64,000 bases of DNA from contig JAHDYG010000007.1 in assembly GCA_023383815.1 (NCBI GenBank), positions 62,001 through 126,000 on the forward strand, given 5' to 3'. The notes beneath the pieces were generated by a model, which saw only the letters and a program-made list of their open reading frames with translations, searched no databases and was not told the origin of the DNA. The DNA comes from Rhodocyclaceae bacterium. GTDB lineage: Bacteria > Pseudomonadota > Gammaproteobacteria > Burkholderiales > Rhodocyclaceae. Made by a program: the position numbers and the translations under genes. Below, one piece after another: positions 42,588-50,810 of the stretch (positions are counted from its first letter, which is position 1; each line of letters starts with the position of its first letter).

Positions 42588-43813
42588 TGCGGCGGGTCGT
42601 CGTCACCGGCATGGCGGGCGTCACCTCGCTCGGCGACGACTGGGCCACGATCGAGGCGGCCCTGCAGACCGGGCACACCGGCATCCGCCGCATCGCCGAA
42701 TGGGATCGCTACCCGGACATGCACACCCGGCTCGGCGCACCGGTCCCCGACTTCGCCGTTCCCGCCCACTACCCACGCCGCCTGCTGCGCAACATGGGGC
42801 GGGTGGCGCTGCTCGGCGTGCGGGCGAGCGAACTTGCCCTGGCCGATGCCGGCCTGTGCGACGACCCGGTGCTGCGCGGCGGCCGCACCGGGGTCGCCTA
42901 CGGCTCCTCGTCGGGCAGCATCGAACCCGTGCGCGTCTTCGGCCAGATGCTCGAAACCGGTCGCATGACCGGCGTGACCTCGACGACCTACCTGCAGATG
43001 ATGAGCCATACCGCAGCGGTGAACATCGGCCTCTTCTTCGGCCTCACCGGGCGCATCATCCCCACGAGCAGCGCCTGCACCTCGGGCAGCCAGGCGATCG
43101 GCTACGCCGCCGAGGCAATCCGCTGGGGCCGTCAGGACGTGATGCTGGCCGGGGGGTCGGAGGAGCTTTCCGCCGCCGGGGCGGTGGTCTTCGACACGCT
43201 CTTCGCGACCAGCACGCGCAACGAAACCCCGGACGAGACGCCGCGACCGTTCGATGTCGCACGCGACGGACTGGTGGTCGGCGAAGGGGCTGCGACCCTG
43301 GTGCTCGAAGAACTCGAACACGCCCGTGCCCGCGGTGCGACGCTCTACGCCGAAATCATCGGCTTCGGCAGCAACACCGACGGCGCCCATCCGACCCAGC
43401 CCGAACCCGACACCATGGCCGCCGCGATGCGCCTCGCGCTCGAGGACGCATCGCTCGCGCCGCAGGCGATCGGCTTCGTGAGCGCCCACGGCACGGCGAC
43501 CGACCGCGGCGATGTCGCCGAAAGCCAGGCGACCGCGCAGGTGCTCGGCAGCGGCGTCCCGATCGCCTCGCTGAAGGGTCATTTCGGACACACGCTCGGC
43601 GCCTGCGGCGCGATCGAGGCCTGGCTCACGATCGAGATGATGCGCCACGGCTGGTTCGCACCGACCGCCAACCTCGACACCGTCGATCCACAGTGCGCCG
43701 CGCTGGATTACCTGGCCGGAAGCGGCCGGGAACTCGACGTCGAACACGTGATGAGCAACAACTTCGCGTTCGGCGGGATCAACACCTCACTCCTCTTCCG
43801 GCGCATCGCCTGA
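42587..43813 (+). CDS. Beta-ketoacyl-ACP synthase 2 of the APE cluster (ApeR-like)
   Basis: A 408-residue FabF-type condensing enzyme. The Cys is in TSSACTSGSQAIG (about residue 165), the His residues in SAHGTATDRGD (about 300) and LKGHFGHTLGACGA (about 335). All three catalytic residues are present. It follows the ketoreductase with a TGATG overlap, the ApeQ-ApeR order of E. coli loci. It probably performs a dedicated elongation or priming step. Confidence 0.88.
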   Translation: MRRVVVTGMAGVTSLGDDWATIEAALQTGHTGIRRIAEWDRYPDMHTRLGAPVPDFAVPAHYPRRLLRNMGRVALLGVRASELALADAGLCDDPVLRGGRTGVAYGSSSGSIEPVRVFGQMLETGRMTGVTSTTYLQMMSHTAAVNIGLFFGLTGRIIPTSSACTSGSQAIGYAAEAIRWGRQDVMLAGGSEELSAAGAVVFDTLFATSTRNETPDETPRPFDVARDGLVVGEGAATLVLEELEHARARGATLYAEIIGFGSNTDGAHPTQPEPDTMAAAMRLALEDASLAPQAIGFVSAHGTATDRGDVAESQATAQVLGSGVPIASLKGHFGHTLGACGAIEAWLTIEMMRHGWFAPTANLDTVDPQCAALDYLAGSGRELDVEHVMSNNFAFGGINTSLLFRRIA

Positions 43814-43833
43814 GCCTCCGGAACTCCGCCCGC

Positions 43834-44976
43834 ATGCACCTGGAACCGTCCGCATCCGCCGCCCCCCGCTCCGACCCGGAGCGCACGCCCGAGGGCGGAG
43901 CAGCGCATTCGGTCGAGTTCGAACCGGCCCGGCTGCGCGGCCTGGCGGCGCGCTACGAGGCGCAGAAGATCGCCTTCGCGCCGGTCGTGTTCCAGTGCGT
44001 GCGGGTCGCCTGGAAGAGCGGTCTGCTCGCCCTCATCGATGCCGCCGGCAAGACCGGCGCAAGCGTCGAGGAACTGGCCACCCACTCGAAGCTCTCCGCC
44101 TACGCGATCGGCGTCGTGCTCGAGAGCGCACTGTCGGCCGGCGTCCTGCGGCGCATCGACGGACGCTACGTGCTGACCCGGGTCGGCGACAACGTGCTGC
44201 ACGACGAACTCACGCAGATCAACATCGATTACGTGCACGATGTCTGCTACCAGGGGCTGTTCGCACTCGACGCCTGCCTGCGCGAGGAAAAACCACTCGG
44301 ACTGAAGACGCTCGGCGACTGGCCGACGCTCTATGAAGGCCTCTCGGTCCTGCCCGAACCGGCGCGCACGAGCTGGTTCGCCTTCGATCACCACTACTCG
44401 GACTCGGCCTTCGGCGCCGCGCTGCCGCATGTGTTCGCACGGCGTCCGCGCACGCTGATGGACATCGGCGCGAACACCGGCAAGTGGGCCCTGCAGTGCC
44501 TGCGGCACGATCCTGCCGTGCGGCTCACGCTGCTCGACCTTCCGATCCAGCTCGAACGCGCGCACGCAACGCTCACCGCGGCCGGGCTTGAAGCACGTGC
44601 CGCACTCCACCCGATCGACCTTCTCGATTTCGCGCACGATTTCCCAGCCGGCGCCGATGCGATCTGGATGAGCCAGTTCCTGACCTGCTTCAGCATCGAA
44701 GCCGTCGGCCAGATCTTCCGCCGCACCGCGGCGGCGCTCGCCGACGGCGGCACGGTGTGGGTGCTCGACACGTTCTGGGACCGCCAGCGCTACGAGATCG
44801 CGAGCTACTGCCTGATCAACACCTCGCCCTACTTCACCGCGATCGCGAGCGGCAACAGCAAGATGTACGAATCCTCGGCCATCATCGACTGCGCTGCCGC
44901 GCACGGGCTGCGCCTGCGCGAGAGCCACGACGGACTCGGCATCAGCCATTCGCTGCTGGGCTTCGAGCACGCATGA
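43834..44976 (+). CDS. SAM-dependent methyltransferase of the APE cluster
   Basis: A 380-residue methyltransferase of the plant-type O-methyltransferase layout. A winged-helix dimerisation domain (about 30-130: LATHSKLSAYAIGVVLESAL) is followed by a Rossmann domain with MDIGANTGKWALQ (SAM site, about 210) and LTLLDLPIQLERA. It may methylate the aryl hydroxyl of the polyene head group. It uses the product of metK, encoded 4.3 kb upstream on the same strand. The stop overlaps the next ketosynthase. Confidence 0.82.
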   Translation: MHLEPSASAAPRSDPERTPEGGAAHSVEFEPARLRGLAARYEAQKIAFAPVVFQCVRVAWKSGLLALIDAAGKTGASVEELATHSKLSAYAIGVVLESALSAGVLRRIDGRYVLTRVGDNVLHDELTQINIDYVHDVCYQGLFALDACLREEKPLGLKTLGDWPTLYEGLSVLPEPARTSWFAFDHHYSDSAFGAALPHVFARRPRTLMDIGANTGKWALQCLRHDPAVRLTLLDLPIQLERAHATLTAAGLEARAALHPIDLLDFAHDFPAGADAIWMSQFLTCFSIEAVGQIFRRTAAALADGGTVWVLDTFWDRQRYEIASYCLINTSPYFTAIASGNSKMYESSAIIDCAAAHGLRLRESHDGLGISHSLLGFEHA

Positions 44977-46199
44977 CGAACGGCCTGCAGCGCGTCGCGA
45001 TCACCGGCATGGGCATCGTCAGCTGCCTCGGCAGCCGGCTCGACACGGTCGCCGAAGCGCTGCGCGAAAGCCGTTCGGGCCTGCGCCACATGGATGAGTT
45101 CGCCGAACGCGGATTGCGCAGCCAGATCGCCGGGCTCCCCGTGATGGCGGGTCAAGCCCCCATCGCGCGACGGCACCGGCGCTTCATGGCCGACGCCAAC
45201 GTTTATGCCCACGCCGCGATGCAGGCCGCGATCGCGGATGCCGGGCTCGACCCGCAGCAGGTCAGCCATCCGCGCACCGGCGTCGTCGCGGGTTCCGGCG
45301 TGGGTTCGCTCGCCCGTCACCATGCATCGATGGAGCTGGTGCGCACCGCAGGCCTGCACAAGGTCTCGCCGTTCGCCGTACCACAGATCATGGGCAGCAC
45401 CATTTCGGCCGGCCTGGCGACCGCCTTCGAGATCCAGGGCACGAGCTATTCGCTGACCTCCGCCTGCGCAACCTCGGCCCACTGCATCGGCCACGCAATG
45501 GAACTCATCCAGCTCGGCAAGCAGGACCTCGTCTTCGCCGGCGGTGCCGAGGCGGTCGACTGGACGACGACGCTGCTCTTCGACGCGATGGGTGCGCTGT
45601 CCACCGCGCAAAACGATGCGCCGCAGCGCGCCTCCCGCCCCTACGACCGCGCGCGCGACGGCTTCGTCATCGCCGGCGGCGCCGGCATCCTGGTCCTCGA
45701 AGCGTGGGACCACGCGCTGCGGCGCGGCGCACGCATCCACGCCGAACTGGCAGGCTACGGCGCCACCTCCGACGGCGCCGACATGCTCGCCCCGTCGGCC
45801 GAAGGGGCGATGCGCGCGATGCGGCTCGCACTCGCCGGCCCCGACCGGGAGCCCGACTACATCAACACCCACGCGACCTCGACCCGCGCCGGCGACCTGG
45901 TCGAGGTCGAGGCGATGCGGGGCGTGTTCGGCTCGCGGATACCGGCCTTCTCGTCAACCAAAGGTCTGACCGGTCATCCGATCGCGGCCTCGGGCGTGCA
46001 TGAGGCGATCTACACCCTGCTCATGATGCGCGACGGCTTCCTCGCCAGCTGCGCCAACCTCGATCATCCCGACCCGGCGCTCGACGGGCTGCCGCTCCTG
46101 CGCGAAACCGTGAAGCGCCGCATCGATCTCGCACTGTCGAACAGTTTCGGCTTCGGCGGCACCAACGCGAGCCTCGTCTTCCGCCGATGTCCTGCCTAG
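44973..46199 (+). CDS. Beta-ketoacyl-ACP synthase 3 of the APE cluster (FabB-like)
   Basis: A 408-residue FabB-type condensing enzyme. RVAITGMGIVSCLGS begins it; the Cys is in LTSACATSAHCIGH (about residue 165) and the His residues in INTHATSTRAGD (about 298) and STKGLTGHPIAASG (about 333). The triad is complete, so it is not an obvious chain-length factor. It is the last ketosynthase of the cluster; some APE loci place this gene near the acyltransferase at the other end. The ATG overlaps the methyltransferase stop. Confidence 0.87.
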   Translation: MTNGLQRVAITGMGIVSCLGSRLDTVAEALRESRSGLRHMDEFAERGLRSQIAGLPVMAGQAPIARRHRRFMADANVYAHAAMQAAIADAGLDPQQVSHPRTGVVAGSGVGSLARHHASMELVRTAGLHKVSPFAVPQIMGSTISAGLATAFEIQGTSYSLTSACATSAHCIGHAMELIQLGKQDLVFAGGAEAVDWTTTLLFDAMGALSTAQNDAPQRASRPYDRARDGFVIAGGAGILVLEAWDHALRRGARIHAELAGYGATSDGADMLAPSAEGAMRAMRLALAGPDREPDYINTHATSTRAGDLVEVEAMRGVFGSRIPAFSSTKGLTGHPIAASGVHEAIYTLLMMRDGFLASCANLDHPDPALDGLPLLRETVKRRIDLALSNSFGFGGTNASLVFRRCPA

Positions 46200-46245
46200 C
46201 CACGCTTCAAGACCCGCTTCAACCTACGCTCAAGGAGCCCGCACA

Positions 46246-46695
46246 ATGAAGAAGAAGATCGCACCTGCCGCCCTGCTTGCCGCCCTGCTCGTCTTCGGCG
46301 CCTCGCCCGACGCCTCCGCCCGCGACGACCGCCACATGTTTCCGATCAAGGAAGCCCTCGAATCGGCAAGCGACGAGAAACTCGACGACGGCATCAAGCT
46401 CTACTTCGGCAACCAGAAGCACCCCCCGGTCGCGCAGAAGATCGGTGAATGGGCGACCAACAAGAAGACCAATGCCTTCGGCAAGTCGGACGAGACGGCC
46501 TGCAAGTGGGTCTTCCTCTCCGCCGTGATCGCGCTGCAGGAACGTGCCCGCAAGGAAGGCGGCGATGCCGTCATCAACATCCGCAGCAACTACAAGAACA
46601 TCAAGACCGTCAGCGACACCGAATACATGTGCGGCGCCGGCAACGTCGTCGCCGGCGTCGCGCTGGTCGGCACCGTGGTGAAGCTGGCGAAGTAG
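46246..46695 (+). CDS. Small exported protein of unknown function
   Basis: A 149-residue protein with a clear signal peptide (cleavage after ASPDASA, about residue 24). The mature part has NKKTNAFGKSDETACKWVFL and GGDAVINIRSNYKN and two cysteines (about residues 86 and 127) that could pair. Relatives are often labelled excinuclease subunits in databases, which the sequence does not support. It lies 46 nt after the last ketosynthase with an AAGGAG site upstream, so it may belong to the pigment operon. Confidence 0.65.
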   Translation: MKKKIAPAALLAALLVFGASPDASARDDRHMFPIKEALESASDEKLDDGIKLYFGNQKHPPVAQKIGEWATNKKTNAFGKSDETACKWVFLSAVIALQERARKEGGDAVINIRSNYKNIKTVSDTEYMCGAGNVVAGVALVGTVVKLAK

Positions 46696-46699
46696 CGCC

Positions 46700-46990
46700 A
46701 TGAGCACAGCCTACGTCATCGGCCAGATCACCGTGAAGGATCCCGAACGGTGGGCGGAATATCGCGCGCGGGTGCCGCAGACGCTCGCACCCTGGGGGGC
46801 CGAGCTGGTGTTCCGTGGGCGGCTCGCGGGCGTGCTGGCCGGCGACTGCCCGCATTCGGACATCGTCGTGATCCGTTTTCCGGATCGCACGGCCATCGAG
46901 GCCTGGTACGCATCGCCCGCCTACCAGGCGCTGCTGCCGCTGCGCCGCGCGGCGGCCGACATGGATCTCCTGACCTACGACACGATCTGA
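46700..46990 (+). CDS. DUF1330 family protein
   Basis: A 96-residue ferredoxin-like (dimeric alpha-beta barrel) protein: AYVIGQITVKDPERWAEYRA at the start and DIVVIRFPDRTAIEAWYASP at about residue 53 are the DUF1330 pattern. Function is unknown. It lies four bases after the previous small gene and overlaps the astE end by 16 nt in convergent orientation. Confidence 0.8.
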   Translation: MSTAYVIGQITVKDPERWAEYRARVPQTLAPWGAELVFRGRLAGVLAGDCPHSDIVVIRFPDRTAIEAWYASPAYQALLPLRRAAADMDLLTYDTI

Positions 46991-47976
46991 ATGTCCGGAG
47001 GTGACACCTCGACGACCATCAGCCCGGCCCGCAGGCCGGGCCGGACGTCGGGGTTCGGGAAGACGATGCGCTCTTCCGGATGCGTGACGACGTACTGCTC
47101 GTCGCCATCGGATGCGATCACGGCTCCACGCGCGAACGGTGTGAAATTCGGCACATCGGCCGGCGTTCGCAGCGCGAACGCATCGCTGCGCTTGATGAGT
47201 TCGGCGACTACCCGGTAGGCCTTCAGCGGCGCCGTGCTGCGCCCGGGTAGCGGTCGTGCGGCGACGAGCGCACGCAATGCCGCATCGACCGTCGCCAGCC
47301 GGGCGGGATCGTTGCGCCCGAACGGCTGCACGCGCCCGAGTTCGACGGTGGCACTCGCGGCGGCGCAGGCGCTGGCGGTGTGATACGAGAAGGTTCCGCT
47401 CGGCCCGCGGTTCGCCAGCACCGCCTCGATCCCGGCCGACTCCAGCCAGGCCACGAGCACCGGCGCATACGGCCGCTCCTGGTGCGGCAGCAGTGCGAAG
47501 CATTCGTAGGCCGACGGGCGGATCGCCGAATGCAGGTCGAGATGCAGCCGCATTCCTTCGCCGGCGCTGAAGAAGTCCGCGGCCAGGTTTTCGAGCCGCG
47601 ATGCCCGTTCGGTTTCCAGCATCGATCCCTGTGCCTGCGGTCGCGCCGCAGCCGTGCCACGGAAGAGCCGGTTCAGATCGTGTTCGACGAAGCGCTTGCC
47701 GGCACGCGCCGCCTCGGGGTTGCCGAGCACGACCAGCAGCCGGACTGCCAGCGCCGTTCGGCCGGTGAGCAACGCATCGACAAGCCGGTCGAGGAGTTCG
47801 ATCGGCGCCGTCTCGTCGCCATGGATGCCGGCCGACAGCAGCACGGACGTCGCGCTCGCCTGGTCGGGCACGAGTTCCAGCGCGCCCGCTTCGAGCCAGC
47901 GCCACGCGAAGCCCGGGCCGCGGCCGGAAACGACGCGCGGTGGCATTGGATCGAGTGCAGTACGCAACCAGTTCAT
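46975..47976 (-). CDS. astE: Succinylglutamate desuccinylase
   Basis: A 333-residue zinc carboxypeptidase-like enzyme. LLSAGIHGDETAPIELL (about residue 47) holds the HxxE zinc ligands, and MRLHLDLHSAIRPSAYE (about 138) holds the third. It performs the last AST step, splitting succinylglutamate to succinate and glutamate. The ATG at 47976 fits; 15 more codons upstream are open. It follows the porin gene on the same strand (91-nt gap) and is apart from the other ast genes, which run the opposite way. Confidence 0.9.
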   Translation of the reverse strand: MNWLRTALDPMPPRVVSGRGPGFAWRWLEAGALELVPDQASATSVLLSAGIHGDETAPIELLDRLVDALLTGRTALAVRLLVVLGNPEAARAGKRFVEHDLNRLFRGTAAARPQAQGSMLETERASRLENLAADFFSAGEGMRLHLDLHSAIRPSAYECFALLPHQERPYAPVLVAWLESAGIEAVLANRGPSGTFSYHTASACAAASATVELGRVQPFGRNDPARLATVDAALRALVAARPLPGRSTAPLKAYRVVAELIKRSDAFALRTPADVPNFTPFARGAVIASDGDEQYVVTHPEERIVFPNPDVRPGLRAGLMVVEVSPPDIQIVS

Positions 47977-48067
47977 GCCAGCTCCTTTCCCACGTGAATC
48001 GGCCGCACACACCACCGGCACGGAGCCGGGGGGTGCGCGGCCGGGATCCCGAGCGTCGTTCGCCCGC

Positions 48068-49423
48068 TCAGAAGCCGAAGTTCAGCGAAGTCTGGATCCG
48101 GCGCCGCTCGCCGGTGAGACCGCTGTAGGTGCGACGCTTGCCGTACGAGTACTCGAAGCCCAGCTCGGTGTTCTCGGCGATGCCCATGATCACGTTGACA
48201 AAGCCTTCGTCCATGCGTTTCGAGTCGCCGGCCTCGTGGTGATCGCGGATCCGGGTGCTGCCCCAGGCGAGGTTGGTACGCACGCGATCGCTCCACGCGC
48301 GCGTCCAGCCGACGACATAGGAGTTCGAGCGGTAGAGCCGGATGTCGGCGCCGTCGAAGCTCGCGATGTGGTACGAGGTCGTCGGCAGGTAGCGCCCCAG
48401 CCCCTTGCCGGTCGTGTACTGGGCGATCAGGGTGTCGGCGTCCGTCACCGAGAACGCACCGCCGAGGCCGAAGCCCCAGCCGCGCCGGGTGTCGGTGAGG
48501 CCGGCGCCGTCGTCGTAGCGGTAGGTCGTCGACAGGCCCTGGGCGGAGACGAAGCCGCGATCGAAGGCCTTGGTCCAGTTCACGATCAGGTCGGGGCGCT
48601 TGTCGATGTTCGGTGCCGCCTGCGGATCGTTGATCCAGCCGTCGGACATGCTGGCCGGGTTCTCCAGCGCAATCGCCAGGTCGCCGCCGGCCCCCAGCTT
48701 CGCCGTGTAGCGCAGCATCGGCTGACGCACGAAGGCCGAACTGCCATGGCCGTTGAAGTCCAGCGTCTCGGGCATTGCGTCGAGGTTCATGAAGGTCGAC
48801 CAGGTCTGGCCGGCGAGCAGGGTGCCCCAGTCGCCATCGATCTCGCCGTAGGCGTGGCGCAGGCGGAACCCATAGCTGTTGCTGATCGCCATGTCGCCAT
48901 CACTGCCCTTGTTGAAGTCGGCTTCGAGCTTGGTGCGCAGCAAGCCATACGAGGTCGGCGTGATCGTGCGCACGCCCAGGCGCGAGGTGCGGGCGGTAAA
49001 GTTGGTCTTGCCGCTGCGCCGGTCGTCGCCGGCAACCGGCTGGCTGCCGATGTCGGCCGCCCAGTCGCCCGCCTGGCGTCCCTTGAGATCCTTGTAGGCA
49101 TCGAGCTGGACGTAGCCGTACACGCCGATCGAGGTGTTCGAGCCGGGCAGCTTGAAGGTGCCCTCCTCGTCGCCCGCGGTCATGAACTTCGCTTCGCTTG
49201 CGGCGCCCGCAGCCTGGGCCGGTGCGGCAGGCGCGGCGTCGAGCTTGCCGAGGCGGGCCTGCAGGTCGGCCACCTCGGCCGCCAGGCGGGCATTCGCGTC
49301 GATGAGCTGCTGCATCTGGGCGCGGATCTGCGCAAGGTCGTCGGCGCCGTGCGCAAGCGGTACGGCCAGCGTACACAGGCTGAGCGCGGCGAGCGCCGCG
49401 GCCAGCGGTTTGGTCTGCAACAT
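48068..49423 (-). CDS. DcaP-like trimeric outer membrane porin
   Basis: A 451-residue outer membrane protein. The signal peptide ends near residue 26 (VPLAHG/ADD). A short coiled coil (about 30-60: IRAQMQQLIDANARLAAEV) follows, then a beta-barrel rich in alternating strands that ends in the terminal aromatic residue Phe (SLNFGF), as barrel assembly needs. The coiled coil plus barrel layout matches DcaP-family porins. Its place between astE and the regulator suggests uptake of arginine or related compounds; that is an inference. The frame is open to 49714, but the signal peptide fixes the start. Confidence 0.82.
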   Translation of the reverse strand: MLQTKPLAAALAALSLCTLAVPLAHGADDLAQIRAQMQQLIDANARLAAEVADLQARLGKLDAAPAAPAQAAGAASEAKFMTAGDEEGTFKLPGSNTSIGVYGYVQLDAYKDLKGRQAGDWAADIGSQPVAGDDRRSGKTNFTARTSRLGVRTITPTSYGLLRTKLEADFNKGSDGDMAISNSYGFRLRHAYGEIDGDWGTLLAGQTWSTFMNLDAMPETLDFNGHGSSAFVRQPMLRYTAKLGAGGDLAIALENPASMSDGWINDPQAAPNIDKRPDLIVNWTKAFDRGFVSAQGLSTTYRYDDGAGLTDTRRGWGFGLGGAFSVTDADTLIAQYTTGKGLGRYLPTTSYHIASFDGADIRLYRSNSYVVGWTRAWSDRVRTNLAWGSTRIRDHHEAGDSKRMDEGFVNVIMGIAENTELGFEYSYGKRRTYSGLTGERRRIQTSLNFGF

Positions 49424-49597
49424 GTCGGATCTCCTGATCTTGTAGGTCGAATCGGGAAGCCGGCCGGCGCTCATGACTCCGGCATGGAATGGCGATGCCC
49501 GGTGTCGCGCCCGCCTGCCGGCAGAAGCGCGACGATAGCCGAAAAGCGCACGCTTGCAGCGCACCGTGCAAGCGCTGGATCCAGCGCCTGAAAATCC

Positions 49598-49616
49598 GTG
49601 TCGCAATTCTGAACGT
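49598..49616. promoter_or_regulatory. Candidate operator, copy 1, between porin and regulator
   Basis: GTGTCGCAATTCTGAACGT matches 18 of 19 bases with the site at 50719-50737. The TGTCGC core resembles the half-site reported for the AraC-type ArgR regulator of Pseudomonas. It lies 175 nt upstream of the porin start and 104 nt upstream of the regulator start. Confidence 0.6.
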
Positions 49617-49719
49617 GCATGCATTCGTGCTGGAAGGTGGCTCGGTGCCCAGACTGGCGCATTGGGTCCGCGAGTGCGATCATCGCCGCCTCGCACCGAT
49701 CCGTTTCGCGTCACGCAGG

Positions 49720-50733
49720 ATGTCCGACCACCCCGATCCCGTTCATGTCGCCGTCGTGCTGGTCGCCCCGTGCCAGCCGCTCACGGCTGCCTGCACGATC
49801 GCGCCCTTTCTCGCTGCGAACCAGATCGACGGTCGCCTGCGCTACGAGCTGACGTGCTATTCGCCCGACGGTCGACCGCTCGCCAACGGCCCGCTGGCGC
49901 TCGGCGTCGGCGGCAGGTTCGGCGACGCCATCGCCTGCGACCTGCTGGTGGTCGCCGCCGACGCGCTGCTGCCATTCAACGGTCACGCCTTGTTTACGAC
50001 CCAGCTCGCCCGCCATGCCTCCCGTGGAATTCCCGTCGCGGGCGTGCGTGGCGGGCTGTGGTGGCTCGCGCGTGCGCGACTGCTCGACGGCCGTCGCGCC
50101 GCGGTACACCGCGAGGACGCCGCCCTCTTCGCCGAGCGCCATCCCGAGGTCCTGCTTTCGAACCGTCTTTACGAACAGGACGGCGAGCGTCTCAGCGCAA
50201 GCTGCCCGGCTGCGGCGATGGATCTCTTCACGGCCCTGTGTGGCCAGCAGCACGGCATCGACTTCGCCGCGGCGATTGCCGAACGCCTGTCGCTGGAGCG
50301 TATCCGCCGCGCCGACGAGCTGCAGCGCGTACCGCACACGCTGCGCATCGGCGCCACCCAGCCGCGCCTGGCCGAGGCGCTGCAACTGATGGAGGCGAAC
50401 GTCGAGGAACCGCTTTCGACCGAAGAGATCGCCGAACTGGTCGGCATCTCGCGGCGCCAGCTCGAACGCCTGTTCCGCCAGCATCTGGACACGCTGCCCT
50501 CGCGCCACTATCTCGAACTGCGGCTTGCCCGGGCACGCGATTTCCTGCGCCGCACCTCGCGCTCGATCGTGCAGATCGGACTGGCCTGCGGCTTTTCCTC
50601 CGGCCCCCACTTCTCGACCGCCTATCGCGCCCGCTACGGCATCACGCCACGCGAGGAACGCGCGCGCAGCGCCGGCTTCGGCAGCGCGGAGCCGGGAATC
50701 GGCCGAGGACGAACGAGCGTGTCGCAATCCTGA
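49720..50733 (+). CDS. AraC-family arginine catabolism regulator (ArgR/GlxA-like)
   Basis: A 337-residue regulator. The N-terminal DJ-1/GATase-like domain (about 5-200; [33 protein letters not shown]) is followed by a C-terminal AraC domain with [20 protein letters not shown] (about 245) and [18 protein letters not shown] (about 295). In Pseudomonas a protein of this type senses arginine and activates the aru genes. The ATG at 49720 begins the domain; the frame is open to 49489. The second operator copy overlaps its stop codon. Confidence 0.87.
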   Translation: MSDHPDPVHVAVVLVAPCQPLTAACTIAPFLAANQIDGRLRYELTCYSPDGRPLANGPLALGVGGRFGDAIACDLLVVAADALLPFNGHALFTTQLARHASRGIPVAGVRGGLWWLARARLLDGRRAAVHREDAALFAERHPEVLLSNRLYEQDGERLSASCPAAAMDLFTALCGQQHGIDFAAAIAERLSLERIRRADELQRVPHTLRIGATQPRLAEALQLMEANVEEPLSTEEIAELVGISRRQLERLFRQHLDTLPSRHYLELRLARARDFLRRTSRSIVQIGLACGFSSGPHFSTAYRARYGITPREERARSAGFGSAEPGIGRGRTSVSQS

Positions 50734-50737
50734 ACGT
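50719..50737. promoter_or_regulatory. Candidate operator, copy 2, upstream of astC
   Basis: GTGTCGCAATCCTGAACGT differs from the copy at 49598 by one base. It overlaps the end of the regulator gene and sits about 20 nt upstream of the -10-like TAGAAT (50758-50763), a position suited to an activator bound at or over the -35 region. Confidence 0.65.
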
Positions 50738-50757
50738 CAGCGCCGTGCGGGGGTCTC

Positions 50758-50763
50758 TAGAAT
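50758..50763 (+). promoter_or_regulatory. Putative -10 box of the astC operon
   Basis: TAGAAT 48 nt before the astC start. No normal -35 box is seen at 16-18 nt, as is usual for activator-dependent promoters, and the candidate operator lies in its place. Confidence 0.5.
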
Positions 50764-50810
50764 GCAGGCTGGATGAAGCGCGAAGCCGCCTCCCCCCTCT
50801 GGAGAACCCG

